Positions 25,420 through 33,902 are shown, counted from the stretch's first letter. The stretch is 64,000 nt of DNA from VGTK01 sp046327915 (GCA_046327915.1 JAXLXO010000022.1:1-64000); one strand, 5' to 3'. Notes: generated from the letters alone by a model not told the origin. Program-made: numbers and translations.

Positions 25420-26172
25420 ATGGCACGCTTCGACGGACGGGTCTGCATCGTCAGCGGCGGGGGCTCCGGCCTCGGCCGCGCCACCGCACTTCGCCTCGCC
25501 TCGGAGGGCGGCCGCGTCGCCGTTCTCGACCTCTCGGCCGAGTCGGCGCAGAAGGTCGCGGGCGAGATCGAGGCCGCGGGCGGCAAGGCCTTCGCGCACC
25601 GCGTGGACGTCGCCGACCCGGCGTCGGTGAAGGCGGCGGTCGAGGCGTCGGCGAAGACGCTCGGACGCCCGCAGGTCCTCGTGAGCTGCGCCGGCACCGG
25701 ACGCTTCGCGAACACGCACGAGATGCCCTTCGAGGACTGGCAGCGCATCATCGCCGTCAATCTCACCGGGACCTTCCTGATGGCGCAGGCGGTGCTGCCG
25801 CACCTGCTCGACGGCGGCGGCAACATCGTCAACGTCGCGTCCAACGCGGGGCTGATGGGCATCGCGTACAGCGCCGCGTACTGCGCCTCGAAGGGCGGCG
25901 TGGTCAATCTCACGCGCGCGCTGTCGGACGAGTACGTCAAGCGCGGCGTGCGCGTGAACTGCGTCGCGCCGGGCGGCATGGCGACGCCGTTCCAGAACAC
26001 CTTCCGCGACATGCCCACCGGCGCGGACCTGGCGTCGCTCGGCAAGATCCGCTCGCACCTCGGCATGGCCGAGCCGGAGGAGGTCGCGTCGCTGATCGCG
26101 TTCGTCGCGTCGGACGAGGGCCGCTACATGACCGGCGCCATCGTCTCGATCGACGGCGGCATCACGACCTGA
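25420..26172 (+). CDS. Short-chain dehydrogenase/reductase (FabG-like)
   Basis: 250 residues, classical SDR. Cofactor-binding GGGSGLGRA is near residue 14, the Asp after the second strand (VLDLS) favours NAD(H), and SCAGTGRF replaces the usual NNAG. Catalytic Ser in NVASNAG, then the YCASK motif (Tyr/Lys), and a PGGMATPF loop. C-terminal GAIVSIDGGITT is normal. Substrate cannot be told; the class covers 3-oxoacyl and steroid or alcohol dehydrogenases. Its 3' end overlaps that of the convergent GNAT gene by 11 bp. Confidence 0.88.
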   Translation: MARFDGRVCIVSGGGSGLGRATALRLASEGGRVAVLDLSAESAQKVAGEIEAAGGKAFAHRVDVADPASVKAAVEASAKTLGRPQVLVSCAGTGRFANTHEMPFEDWQRIIAVNLTGTFLMAQAVLPHLLDGGGNIVNVASNAGLMGIAYSAAYCASKGGVVNLTRALSDEYVKRGVRVNCVAPGGMATPFQNTFRDMPTGADLASLGKIRSHLGMAEPEEVASLIAFVASDEGRYMTGAIVSIDGGITT

Positions 26173-26674
26173 CGCGTCGCCTCGTCCGCGGCGCCGGCGT
26201 GCGCGCCGGCTTCACGGGCTCCACCAGAGTCTTGCGGAGAAACACCCGCTGGTGTCCCGGCGGGTAGTCGTCCAGCACGCCGAAGACGTGGTACCCGTGC
26301 TTGACGTAGAAGTCGGGCGCCTGGAACGTGTAGCTGTCGAGGTGTGCCGCGTGACAGCCGCGCGCGAGCGCGAAGCGCTCGGCCTCGCGCAGCAGCGTGC
26401 TCGCGTGGCCGCGGCCGCGGTGCGGCTCCGCGATCCAGAGATACTTGACCTCGAGCCAGCCGCCCCAGATCTCGCCGAGCAGCCCGCCGACGACCTCGTC
26501 GTCGGGATCGCGGAGGAAGATCGAGACCGAGTGCCAGCGGTCGATGCCGGTGGTCGCGACGTTGAAGAGGTCGAGGCGGTCCGAGACGGCGCGTCTCTGC
26601 TCGTCGCCGGCGTGCGGCTCGATCGACAGGCGGAGAGCGGGCGGCTTCCTCGTGCGCGGCGTGCGGGACGGCAT
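26162..26674 (-). CDS. GNAT-family N-acetyltransferase
   Basis: 170 residues, single GNAT domain. Motif A, the acetyl-CoA pyrophosphate loop, appears as HRGRGHASTLLREAERFALARGC (near residue 85), preceded by the LEVKYLWIAEPHRG strand and followed by the FYVKHGYHVFGVLDDYPPGHQRVFLRKTL end typical of the family. Acceptor unknown. The start is the ATG at 26674; a longer upstream frame gives an implausible Arg-rich extension. Its last 11 bp overlap the end of the convergent SDR gene. Confidence 0.85.
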   Translation of the reverse strand: MPSRTPRTRKPPALRLSIEPHAGDEQRRAVSDRLDLFNVATTGIDRWHSVSIFLRDPDDEVVGGLLGEIWGGWLEVKYLWIAEPHRGRGHASTLLREAERFALARGCHAAHLDSYTFQAPDFYVKHGYHVFGVLDDYPPGHQRVFLRKTLVEPVKPARTPAPRTRRRVRS

Positions 26675-26737
26675 GGCGCCGACTCCTATCGCACCGGCAC
26701 GGCTGCGTCTGCGTCTCCGGCCGCGGAGAATTTCGCG

Positions 26738-26779
26738 GGCGTGGCGTGCCGTGCGGGGGACGCGACGGCACGCCACGCC
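26738..26779 (-). terminator. 15-bp perfect hairpin just after the propeller gene
   Basis: Arms 26738-26752 and 26765-26779 are perfectly complementary (15 bp), with a 12-nt loop. It begins 7 bp beyond the stop of the leftward propeller gene (stop at 26786-26788), so it is placed as its transcription terminator. The run after the stem on the minus strand is only CCCGCGAAATT, without a U-tract, so function may depend on Rho or on pausing, or the element may protect the mRNA 3' end. Confidence 0.6.
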
Positions 26780-26785
26780 GTCCGC

Positions 26786-29332
26786 TCAGGGCGCGGCCGC
26801 GGCCGACGGCACGCAGAGGTGGTCGCGTGCCACGAGACCGACGACGTCGCGTCCGTTCGCGGACATGACGGTCGTGCTGCGCGGGCGGAACGCGTCGGGG
26901 TTGCGGCCCCACACGCGGCGCTCCGCGATCCGGTAGCAGACCAGGTGCACGGCATCGTGCTCGACGCCGCCGCTCGCGACGCTCGCCGGGTTGCACACCA
27001 TGTCGGGCGCGGCGACGTCGACCGTCCCGCTGCCGAACTCGTCGCTGAGCTTGACGCTGGTCGGCACGAAGCGCGGCGTCTTCGGCTTGGTCTCGGCGGT
27101 GTAGCACTTGTACGCGTCGAGGCCCGGGTCGACCGGCACGCTGGTCGTTCCGGCCGGCAGGCAGAGTTGTCTCGCCTTGCCGACGCGCAGGGTCAGCGAG
27201 CCGAGCGCGTTCGCGACCTGCAGCGTGCGCGTCCCCTCGCTGCCGCTCGCGCGCTGCAGGCGCACGCACGCGAGACGGCTCGCGAGCTGTCCGCCCGGCA
27301 GACCGAGCGCCGAGCACACCTCCGTGGTCGAGCCGAGCTTGAACATCGCGGCCTCGAAGCGGTCCTCGAGCCGGACCTTGCTCGAGCCGAGCCACCAGTA
27401 CGGCTTCTGCCAGCTGAACGCGTCGTAGCACTGGAACGGTGACACGCAGGCCGCCGGCTGGAAGTCGCCCGGTTCGCACGCGCCGGCGGCGCAGCTGTCC
27501 TCGACCGTGCACGGATCGCCGTCGTCGCACGCGGTGCCGTCGGGCGACGGTCCGCCGATGCACGCGCCCGTCGCCGGATCGCAGCTCGACGCGGTGTTGC
27601 ACTGTCCGTCGCCGCCCGGCGCGCACACCACCGGGTTCGCACCGACGCACGCGCCGGTGCCGTCGCACGTGTCGCTCTGCGTGCACAGGTCGCCGTCGTC
27701 GCAGGGCGCGCCGGCGTCGCGCGGCGGACCGGCGACGCACGCGCCGGTGGCGGGATCGCACGCCGCCGGCGTGCCGCACTGGCCGCCGTCGTCGGCGCAG
27801 GTCACCGGGTTCGCACCGGCGCACGCGCCGCTTTCGTCGCACGCGTCGGTCTGCGTGCAGAGGTCGCCGTCGTCGCACGCGCCGCCCGCGGGCTCCGCCT
27901 GGCAGGTCGCCGAGCAGCAGTCGCCGTCGACGCGGTTGCCGTCGTCGCACGCCTCGTCCGGATCGAGCGTGCCGTTGCCGCAGGTGTCGATCCACGCGAA
28001 CACGTCGGAGACGAAGTTCCCGTCGTTCGGCACGAGGTTGGTGGCGCCGCTCGCGAACACGACGACGCCGCCGTCGGCGGACACGTTGGCCCACAGCGTC
28101 GAGCTGCCGTCCGCCTCGGTTCCGTCGGCGGCGACGTTGACGCGCGTTGTCGTGCCGAGCTGCCGGTCGCGCAGCAGCACGTCGACGCGGTTGTTGGTGT
28201 CGTTCGGCACGAGGTTGTTCGCGCCGCTGGTGAACGCGACCCAGCGTCCGTCGAAGGACAGCGACGGCGGGTCGAGGAAGCCGCTCTGGTTGTTGCCCTC
28301 GCCGCCGAGGGTCGAGACGCTGACGCGCTCGGTGACGCCGCTCGTGCGGTCGCGCACGAACACGTCGGTTCGGCCGTTGGTGTCGCCGGTGACGAGGTTC
28401 GGCGAGTCGCTGTCGAAGGCGACGAAGCGCCCGTCGCCCGAGACCTGCGCCCCGACGCTCTGCCGCGTGCCCTGCACGCCCGCCGACGACACGCTCATGC
28501 GGTCGGTGGCGCCGGTGCCCATGTCGTGCGCGAACACGTCGGCCGCGTTGTTGGTGTCGCCCGCGACCAGGTTCGACGCGAAGCTGTGGAAGACGACCAC
28601 CGCGCCGTCCGCGGAGATGCGCGGTGCGAGGCTCAGGCTGTCCGCCTGCGTGCCGTCGGACGCGACGCTGACGCGCGTCGTGGTCTGCGCGACGCGGTCG
28701 CGGACGTAGATGTCGAACGCGTTGTTGGTGTCCTCGGGGACGAGCGCCGCGGCGCTGGCGAAGGCGACCCAGCGTCCGTCGGCCGACATCGCGGGTGCGA
28801 TGCTGTCGCCGACCATCTGCGTGCCGTCGCTCGCGACGCTCACCAGCTCCAGCGAGCCAGTCTCGCGGTCGCGCAGGAACACGTCGAAGCGGCCGTTCCC
28901 GTCGCCGGGCACGAGGTTGCTGGCGGCGCTGGTGAACGCGACCAGCGTGCCGTCCGCGGACAGGACGGGCGTCGCGCTCTGGCCGTTCGCGTCGGCGCCG
29001 TTCGGTCCGACGCTGATGCGCTCGGTGGTCCCGGCCGCACGGTCGCGGACGTAGACGTCCACCGTGAGGTTCCCGTCCCCGGTGACGAAGCTCGTCGCCG
29101 CGCTCACGAACGCGACCACGTGGCCGTCGGCCGACACGGCCGACGTCGTGCTGCTGGCGTCACCCTCGGTGCCGTCCGACGCGACGCTCATGCGCTGCAC
29201 GGCGAACGCACCCGCCGACGACGCGGCGAGCGCGATCATCGCGACCCCGGTGCAGAACGAGAGCGCGAAGCGGACGAGATCGAAACAGGTGCGGGATTGC
29301 GGAGCGCTGTGGTCCCACACGGCGGACGACAT
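26786..29332 (-). CDS. Secreted seven-bladed beta-propeller with Cys-dense repeats and duplicated C-terminal domain
   Basis: 848 residues. Signal peptide ending near ASSAGAFA (~44). Seven tandem ~58-residue repeats (~46-450) follow, each with the pattern RxSVASDGT ... SADGxxVAFxSxAxNLVxxDTNxxxDVFVRDR, as in TolB/PD40-type propeller blades. Next come Cys-dense repeats (~450-640) of the CDDGNRVDGDCC and CDDGDLCTQxDxCD kinds. The C-terminal ~200 residues (~640-848) hold the same CYxA ... LCxPA domain, in two copies, that ends the 1055-residue protein at 21201-24368. Probably exported to the cell surface; ligand or partner unknown. The start at 29332 excludes an implausible long upstream frame. 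A strong hairpin sits just after the stop. Confidence 0.82.
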   Translation of the reverse strand: MSSAVWDHSAPQSRTCFDLVRFALSFCTGVAMIALAASSAGAFAVQRMSVASDGTEGDASSTTSAVSADGHVVAFVSAATSFVTGDGNLTVDVYVRDRAAGTTERISVGPNGADANGQSATPVLSADGTLVAFTSAASNLVPGDGNGRFDVFLRDRETGSLELVSVASDGTQMVGDSIAPAMSADGRWVAFASAAALVPEDTNNAFDIYVRDRVAQTTTRVSVASDGTQADSLSLAPRISADGAVVVFHSFASNLVAGDTNNAADVFAHDMGTGATDRMSVSSAGVQGTRQSVGAQVSGDGRFVAFDSDSPNLVTGDTNGRTDVFVRDRTSGVTERVSVSTLGGEGNNQSGFLDPPSLSFDGRWVAFTSGANNLVPNDTNNRVDVLLRDRQLGTTTRVNVAADGTEADGSSTLWANVSADGGVVVFASGATNLVPNDGNFVSDVFAWIDTCGNGTLDPDEACDDGNRVDGDCCSATCQAEPAGGACDDGDLCTQTDACDESGACAGANPVTCADDGGQCGTPAACDPATGACVAGPPRDAGAPCDDGDLCTQSDTCDGTGACVGANPVVCAPGGDGQCNTASSCDPATGACIGGPSPDGTACDDGDPCTVEDSCAAGACEPGDFQPAACVSPFQCYDAFSWQKPYWWLGSSKVRLEDRFEAAMFKLGSTTEVCSALGLPGGQLASRLACVRLQRASGSEGTRTLQVANALGSLTLRVGKARQLCLPAGTTSVPVDPGLDAYKCYTAETKPKTPRFVPTSVKLSDEFGSGTVDVAAPDMVCNPASVASGGVEHDAVHLVCYRIAERRVWGRNPDAFRPRSTTVMSANGRDVVGLVARDHLCVPSAAAAP

Positions 29333-29809
29333 GGTTGCCCGGAGATGCATGGGCAGGGCGCGGTGCAAGGCCGGGTCCGGAGCCCGCCGCAGGTGGCGAC
29401 GGTGCGCCGTCGGTGCGCGAAAACCCTGCCCGTCGGATCTTTTCGGCGGCTTCGTGCTGCCGGCCCGCGCCGTGCCGCGGGTCACGGTCGAGCAACGTCC
29501 CGGACGCTTCGCGTCCGGGACGACGCGTGCGCGTCGCCGAGCGACGCTGTGGTGACGCGCGCGTGTCCGGCGCAGGAGAGGGCGCGCGGGAGTGCCGCGG
29601 AGCGCGGGGCACGTCCGGCGCGGAGGCGGAGGCGATGGCGGAAGCGTCGCGCGCGCGGCCTTCATCGCGCGTGTGGTCGGGCGCCTGACCGTGGGTCCTC
29701 CGACGCGCGTCGCGCTCCGCGGCTTGCACCGCGTCGCCGCATGCACGACGATGCTGCATTTGCCCGGCTCGACGAGCGAGCAGGGCGTCCGCGTTCGAGG
29801 AGAAGAGAC
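29333..29809. other. 477-bp intergenic region with a perfect 12-bp hairpin (29496-29522)
   Basis: The gap separates the leftward propeller gene from rightward gpsA, so it should carry two divergent promoters, which I cannot point to. Its one clear structure is CGTCCCGGACGC, loop TTC, GCGTCCGGGACG (29496-29507 and 29511-29522): a perfect 12-bp stem with a 3-nt loop. It is over 160 bp from either gene, so a terminator role is unlikely. It may be a REP-type element or a binding site. Open frames here have shadow-like composition, and I support no gene. Confidence 0.5.
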
Positions 29810-30823
29810 ATGGCCAGAGTCGCAGTGATCGGATCGGGTGCCTGGGGAACGGCGCTCGCGGCGCACGCCGCGCGGCTCGAGCACAACGTCCGCCTGTGGG
29901 CGCGCGAGCCCCAGGTCGTCGCCGACATCCACGACCGCAACGAGAACGTCCTCTTCCTGCCGGGCATCACGCTGCCGCCCGACCTGCGGGCGTCGCACGA
30001 TCTCGAGGAGGTCGTGACCGGAGCCGAGCTCGTCATCCTCGTCCCGCCGTCGAAGCACCTGCGGTCGGTGTCGAGCGAGATCGCACCCTATGTGGACTCC
30101 GATGCGGTCGTGACCATCGCGAGCAAGGGCATCGAGGAGGAGAAGCTCGAGCTCATGAGCCAGGTGCTCACCGAGACGATGCCGGACTACGACCCGAAGA
30201 ACTTCGTCTTCCTCTCGGGTCCGACGTTCGCGCGCGAGGTCGCGAGCGGGCTTCCGACCGACGTCGTGGCCGCGTCGAAGGGCATGAAGGCCGCGCGCCG
30301 TCTGCAGCCGTGGCTGCACTCGCCGACGTTCCGGGTCTACACCAGCGGCGATCCGGTCGGCGTCGAGGTCGGCGGTGCGATGAAGAACGTGATCGCTGTC
30401 GCCGCGGGGGCGAGCGACGGGCTCGATCTCGGCTCGAACGCGCGCGCGGCGCTCATCACGCGCGGGCTCGCGGAGATCACGCGCCTCGGCGTGGCGCTCG
30501 GTGCCGATCCGCTGACCTTCCTCGGCATGTCGGGCGTCGGCGATCTGGTTCTGACGTGCACCGGGGACCTGTCGCGCAACCGGACGCTCGGGAAGAAGGT
30601 CGCGGCGGGCTTCGATCCCGAGGCGTATCTCGCGAGTCAGCGCACCGTCGCCGAGGGGTTCAACACCAGTGCGGCGGCGCATGCGCTGGCGGAGAAGATC
30701 GGCGTCGACATGCCGATCACGGAGCAGGTGTACCACGTGCTCCACAAGCGGCGGCCGTTGCTGGAGGCGCTGCGGATCCTGTTGACGCGCGAGTACAAGG
30801 AGGAGCTCGTCGGCATTCGCTGA
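29810..30823 (+). CDS. gpsA: Glycerol-3-phosphate dehydrogenase [NAD(P)+]
   Basis: 337 residues, the family's normal length. Reduces dihydroxyacetone phosphate to sn-glycerol-3-phosphate for phospholipid synthesis, in the cytosol. N-terminal VIGSGAWGTALA is the Rossmann nucleotide loop. LVPPSKHLRS, ASKGIE and LSGPTFAREVA are conserved, as is the catalytic Lys in GGAMKNVIAVAAGASDGL, with GMSGVGDLVLTCTGDLSRNR and VAEGFNTS following. A GAGGAG ribosome-binding site precedes ATG at 29810. It is the only gene on its strand here and no partner gene is adjacent. Confidence 0.96.
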   Translation: MARVAVIGSGAWGTALAAHAARLEHNVRLWAREPQVVADIHDRNENVLFLPGITLPPDLRASHDLEEVVTGAELVILVPPSKHLRSVSSEIAPYVDSDAVVTIASKGIEEEKLELMSQVLTETMPDYDPKNFVFLSGPTFAREVASGLPTDVVAASKGMKAARRLQPWLHSPTFRVYTSGDPVGVEVGGAMKNVIAVAAGASDGLDLGSNARAALITRGLAEITRLGVALGADPLTFLGMSGVGDLVLTCTGDLSRNRTLGKKVAAGFDPEAYLASQRTVAEGFNTSAAAHALAEKIGVDMPITEQVYHVLHKRRPLLEALRILLTREYKEELVGIR

Positions 30824-30873
30824 CGCTCGACGCGGCAGGGGCGTCGCCCATCGCGCGCGACCCGCCGGGGCTG

Positions 30874-31089
30874 CTACGACGGGTCGTTGCCGGCGCGCCG
30901 CGGCGGATCGCACTCGGGGTGATCGAGCTCCGGGTCGTGCTCGACGGGCGGCAGCCGGGACGCGATCAGCCGTTTCGCGAGACCATCAATCCCGCTCGTG
31001 CTGCGGGTGAAGACGCGGTTCGCGAGCCGGCCGAAGATGGCGGCCTGCAGCTCGCGTCGCCGGTTGGCGAGGTTGCGGCGCATGGTCAT
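30874..31089 (-). CDS. Small hypothetical protein downstream of the acetylene-hydratase-like gene
   Basis: 71 residues, basic N-terminal half (MTMRRNLANRRRELQAA) and an acidic, Pro-rich tail. No Cys-rich, membrane or signal features. It begins 6 bp after the stop of the large molybdo/tungsto-enzyme gene on the same strand, so it is probably the third cistron of that operon. A second ATG lies at 31083. I do not recognise a family, and the short length means it could be fortuitous; the tight spacing is the main support. Confidence 0.5.
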   Translation of the reverse strand: MTMRRNLANRRRELQAAIFGRLANRVFTRSTSGIDGLAKRLIASRLPPVEHDPELDHPECDPPRRAGNDPS

Positions 31090-31095
31090 GGTGGC

Positions 31096-33309
31096 TCAGC
31101 CCTCGAGGGTGCTCGCCGACATGCCCGGCGGCGGCTCGCTGCGCACGAGACGGCCCGGGTAGCCCTTGAAGTGCGGCGTGCCCTGCTCGCGATCGAGGTG
31201 TGCGTCGTCGTCGGGGCACAGGACGGCATCGCTCGACAGGAACGCGCCGGCGAGGTCCGCCGCGCCACGCAGCTCGGGGAACCACCAGCCGTGCGGCACG
31301 CGCAGGTGTCCCTCGAGCATCGATGTCTGCACCGCGAGCTTCGCGGTGACGTGCCCGGTCGCGGTCTCGAGGCGCACCCACTCGCCGTCGAGCAGTCCCT
31401 CGCGCCGCGCGTCGTCGGGATGGATGAAGATCCTGGGACACGGCGAGCGGCGGCGCAGCACGTCGATGTTGCGCTGGCCGGTCTGGAAGAACGGGTCCTC
31501 GCGGACGCCGCTGAACACGCGGTACGGAAAGGCGGTCGATGGCGGCTCGCCGTCGCGATGGTACGGCAGCGGGTCGAAGCCGAGATCGGCGAGGATCGAC
31601 GACGCGAGCTCGACCTTGCCCGACGGCGTCGCGAAGCCGGTGCGCCGATACTTGCGGAAGGTGGGCGGCGGCGCGTCCATGAGCTTCGTCGCCGCGAAGT
31701 CGGCGAACGTCCGGCCGGACGGCGCGAGACGATGGTCGAGGAGATCCTCGAGGGTGGCCCACGGAAAGTGCTCGCCGTGGCCGAGCGCGCCGGCGAGGTC
31801 GCGCCAGAACGCGAACGTCGAGCGCACCTCGGCCGCGGGTTCGACGGCCTGCTCGCTGAGGGTGAGACGGTTGGTCCAGCCCCACGTGTCGGTGATCTGG
31901 TTGCGCTCGGTGAAGACGTCGCCGGGCAGGACGTAATCGGCGAGCAGGGCCGTCGGCGTCATGAACAGGTCCTGGACCACCACCAGGTCCTGTGCGCGCA
32001 GCGCGCGGTGGACCTGGTGCTGGTTCGGGTACGACAGCAGGGTGTTGTTGCCGAGCGAGAAGAAGGCCTTCACCGGATAGGGGTCGCCGGTCGCCATCGC
32101 CCGGAACACCTCCGACGGGTTCGCCATGTGGCAGCCCATCACCTGGTCCATCCAGCGCACGCCCCAGACGCGCTCGAGTGGCCCGCTCAGGATCTCGGCG
32201 GTGCGGTAGGTGTAGATCGGGTGCTTGTCGTAGCCGAGCTGCTTGGCGCGCTGTCCCGGGCTGATCGCGTCGTGCAGCTGGAGCGCGGCCTCGGGCACCC
32301 ACCCCGGATGGGGCGCGTGCAGCAGCTCGCCGCCGACGACGTCGAGGTTGCCCGTCACGGCGCGCAGGATCGAGTGCAGGCGGATCGCGGACGTCGACGA
32401 GACCTGCATGTCCGTGATCGGCGTCCACGGGATGACCGCTCCGTCTGCGGTGGCGTAGGTTCGTGCCGCGGCCGCGATCAGGTCGCGGTCGACGCCGGTG
32501 ATCGCCTCGACGCGCTCGAGCGGATACTCGTCGACGCGCGCGCGCAGCGTCTCGAAGCCCACGCACCAGCGGCGCACGAAGTCGGCGTCGTACAGACCTT
32601 CGTCGAAGATCACCTTCAGCCAGCCGAGGCACATCGCAGCGTCGGTGCCGGCGCGGAGCCGGAGGTGGAGATCCGCGGTCTCTGCCTGGTCGGACACTCG
32701 CGGGTCGAGAACGATCAACTTGGCGCCGCGCGCGCGCGCCAAGTTGATCATGTTGTAGATCGGCGTCCACGAGTGCTTCCGGGGATTGTGGCCGAAGAGC
32801 ACGATGCACTGCGTGTTCAGCCAGTCGGCCATCGGGAACCAGCCGTAGGTGAGACGGTTCACCGCGGCCGTGTTCCCGGCGCACATGGCGACGCCGCTGA
32901 TCCAGTTCGGCGAGCCGACCAGGTTCATCAGCCGGCGATCGAGACCGTTCGCGGTCTGGGTGTTCCAGCCGGAGGTCGAGACGGCCCATGCTTCCGGCCC
33001 GTAGCGGTCGATCGTCGCCTGCAGGCGCGAGGCGATCTCCGCGATCGCCTGGTCGTGCGTGATCTCCTGCCAGCGGTCCGCGCCACGCTCGCCGATCCGC
33101 TTGAGCGGCACGCGAAGGCGCTGCGCGTGGTTGTGGATGTGCGGCGCGGCGGTGCCCTTGTAGCAGACGTTGCGCGCCAGCAGCGGGTTGTCGTGCGGCA
33201 GGACTCTCGTCAAGCGCCCGTCGGCAGCCTCGGCACGCAGCTGGCAGCCGATGTCGCAGATCGAGCAGACGACGTGCTTCGCGGGGGCGGCTTCGGGAAG
33301 TGCATTCAT
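31096..33309 (-). CDS. Acetylene hydratase-like bis-MGD (W/Mo) enzyme with N-terminal [4Fe-4S] site
   Basis: 737 residues, DMSO-reductase superfamily. N-terminal Cys15, Cys18, Cys22 and Cys49 (CSICDIGC ... NVCYKG) bind a [4Fe-4S] cluster. Cys143 in MCAGNTAAVNR is the probable metal ligand. As recalled, the acetylene hydratase of Pelobacter acetylenicus (SyntrophoTalea) matches along the whole length. Shared landmarks include KHVVC..CDI, MNLLGSPNW, NCxxxxGKN/HNxxxHxW, IPWxxxTDMQ, MANPxxxFxAMAT, PYPVKAFF, LADYVLPGD and ATPSGKVEL. Asp19-Ile20, Trp181 and two later Trp line up with its Asp13-Ile14 and pocket Trp residues. Pocket Ile113 and Ile142 are replaced here (Trp115, Ala144). No signal peptide or TAT motif, so it should be cytosolic. 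ATGA overlap with the TetR gene; hydratase activity is inferred, and an oxidoreductase remains possible. Confidence 0.85.
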   Translation of the reverse strand: MNALPEAAPAKHVVCSICDIGCQLRAEAADGRLTRVLPHDNPLLARNVCYKGTAAPHIHNHAQRLRVPLKRIGERGADRWQEITHDQAIAEIASRLQATIDRYGPEAWAVSTSGWNTQTANGLDRRLMNLVGSPNWISGVAMCAGNTAAVNRLTYGWFPMADWLNTQCIVLFGHNPRKHSWTPIYNMINLARARGAKLIVLDPRVSDQAETADLHLRLRAGTDAAMCLGWLKVIFDEGLYDADFVRRWCVGFETLRARVDEYPLERVEAITGVDRDLIAAAARTYATADGAVIPWTPITDMQVSSTSAIRLHSILRAVTGNLDVVGGELLHAPHPGWVPEAALQLHDAISPGQRAKQLGYDKHPIYTYRTAEILSGPLERVWGVRWMDQVMGCHMANPSEVFRAMATGDPYPVKAFFSLGNNTLLSYPNQHQVHRALRAQDLVVVQDLFMTPTALLADYVLPGDVFTERNQITDTWGWTNRLTLSEQAVEPAAEVRSTFAFWRDLAGALGHGEHFPWATLEDLLDHRLAPSGRTFADFAATKLMDAPPPTFRKYRRTGFATPSGKVELASSILADLGFDPLPYHRDGEPPSTAFPYRVFSGVREDPFFQTGQRNIDVLRRRSPCPRIFIHPDDARREGLLDGEWVRLETATGHVTAKLAVQTSMLEGHLRVPHGWWFPELRGAADLAGAFLSSDAVLCPDDDAHLDREQGTPHFKGYPGRLVRSEPPPGMSASTLEG

Positions 33310-33902
33310 CGGTCTTGTCCGTTGCGCCGGGAGCGCGCATCGAGCGCGGCGGCCTCCGCGCGCAGGCGGTTCAGCACCGTGCGCTCGTGCGGGACGGCCT
33401 TGCCGCCGTTGCTCGCCCGCCCGAGCGCGAGACCGAGCATGGCCTCGCGAGCGGTGAGGAAGAACGCCTTGGCGTCCGCCTGGCGCAGCGGTCCCTCGAC
33501 CACGCCGGCCGGCGAGACCAGCTTCGCGAAGCGATCGATGGTGGGGCGCAGCTCCGCTGCCAGCGCCGGATCGTTCGCGGCTGCCGACCACGCCTCGATC
33601 ACCGCCTTGAAGCGCGGATCGCCGACGGCGTGCCAGACGGCGTCGAGCGACGCGGTCAGCGTGGTCGCCGGCCGGTGCGGCACCCGCGTGAGGTCTGCGT
33701 ACAGCGACTCCAGCGCGCGCGCGAGCAGCGCCGACAGGCTCGGGTAGTGGTGGACCAGTGCACCGCGCGTGCAGCCCGTGCGCTCGCACACGGCCACCGC
33801 CGTCGTGGCGGCCCAGCCGCGCTCGAGCAGCAGCTCGATCGCCGTGTCGATGAGCCGGCGCTGGGTATCCGCCGACCGCTCCGCCTGGGATCGCCGCGCC
33901 AT
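33306..33902 (-). CDS. TetR-family transcriptional regulator
   Basis: 198 residues. The N-terminal helix-turn-helix (~12-60) reads RRLIDTAIELLLERGWAATTAVAVCERTGCTRGALVHHYPS, a normal TetR DNA-binding domain. The C-terminal ligand domain is of the type annotated as TetR_C in many aromatic or xenobiotic sensors, but its ligand cannot be predicted. It is the first gene of the leftward operon, overlapping the acetylene-hydratase-like gene by 4 bp. A 22-bp dyad operator lies 20 bp upstream of its start, which fits autorepression plus control of the enzyme. Confidence 0.9.
   Translation of the reverse strand: MARRSQAERSADTQRRLIDTAIELLLERGWAATTAVAVCERTGCTRGALVHHYPSLSALLARALESLYADLTRVPHRPATTLTASLDAVWHAVGDPRFKAVIEAWSAAANDPALAAELRPTIDRFAKLVSPAGVVEGPLRQADAKAFFLTAREAMLGLALGRASNGGKAVPHERTVLNRLRAEAAALDARSRRNGQDR

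Noticed and set aside
29333..30913. N-terminal extension of the propeller protein to 1375 residues
   Set aside because: The extension lies antisense to gpsA and has shadow composition; a normal signal peptide begins at the start at 29332.
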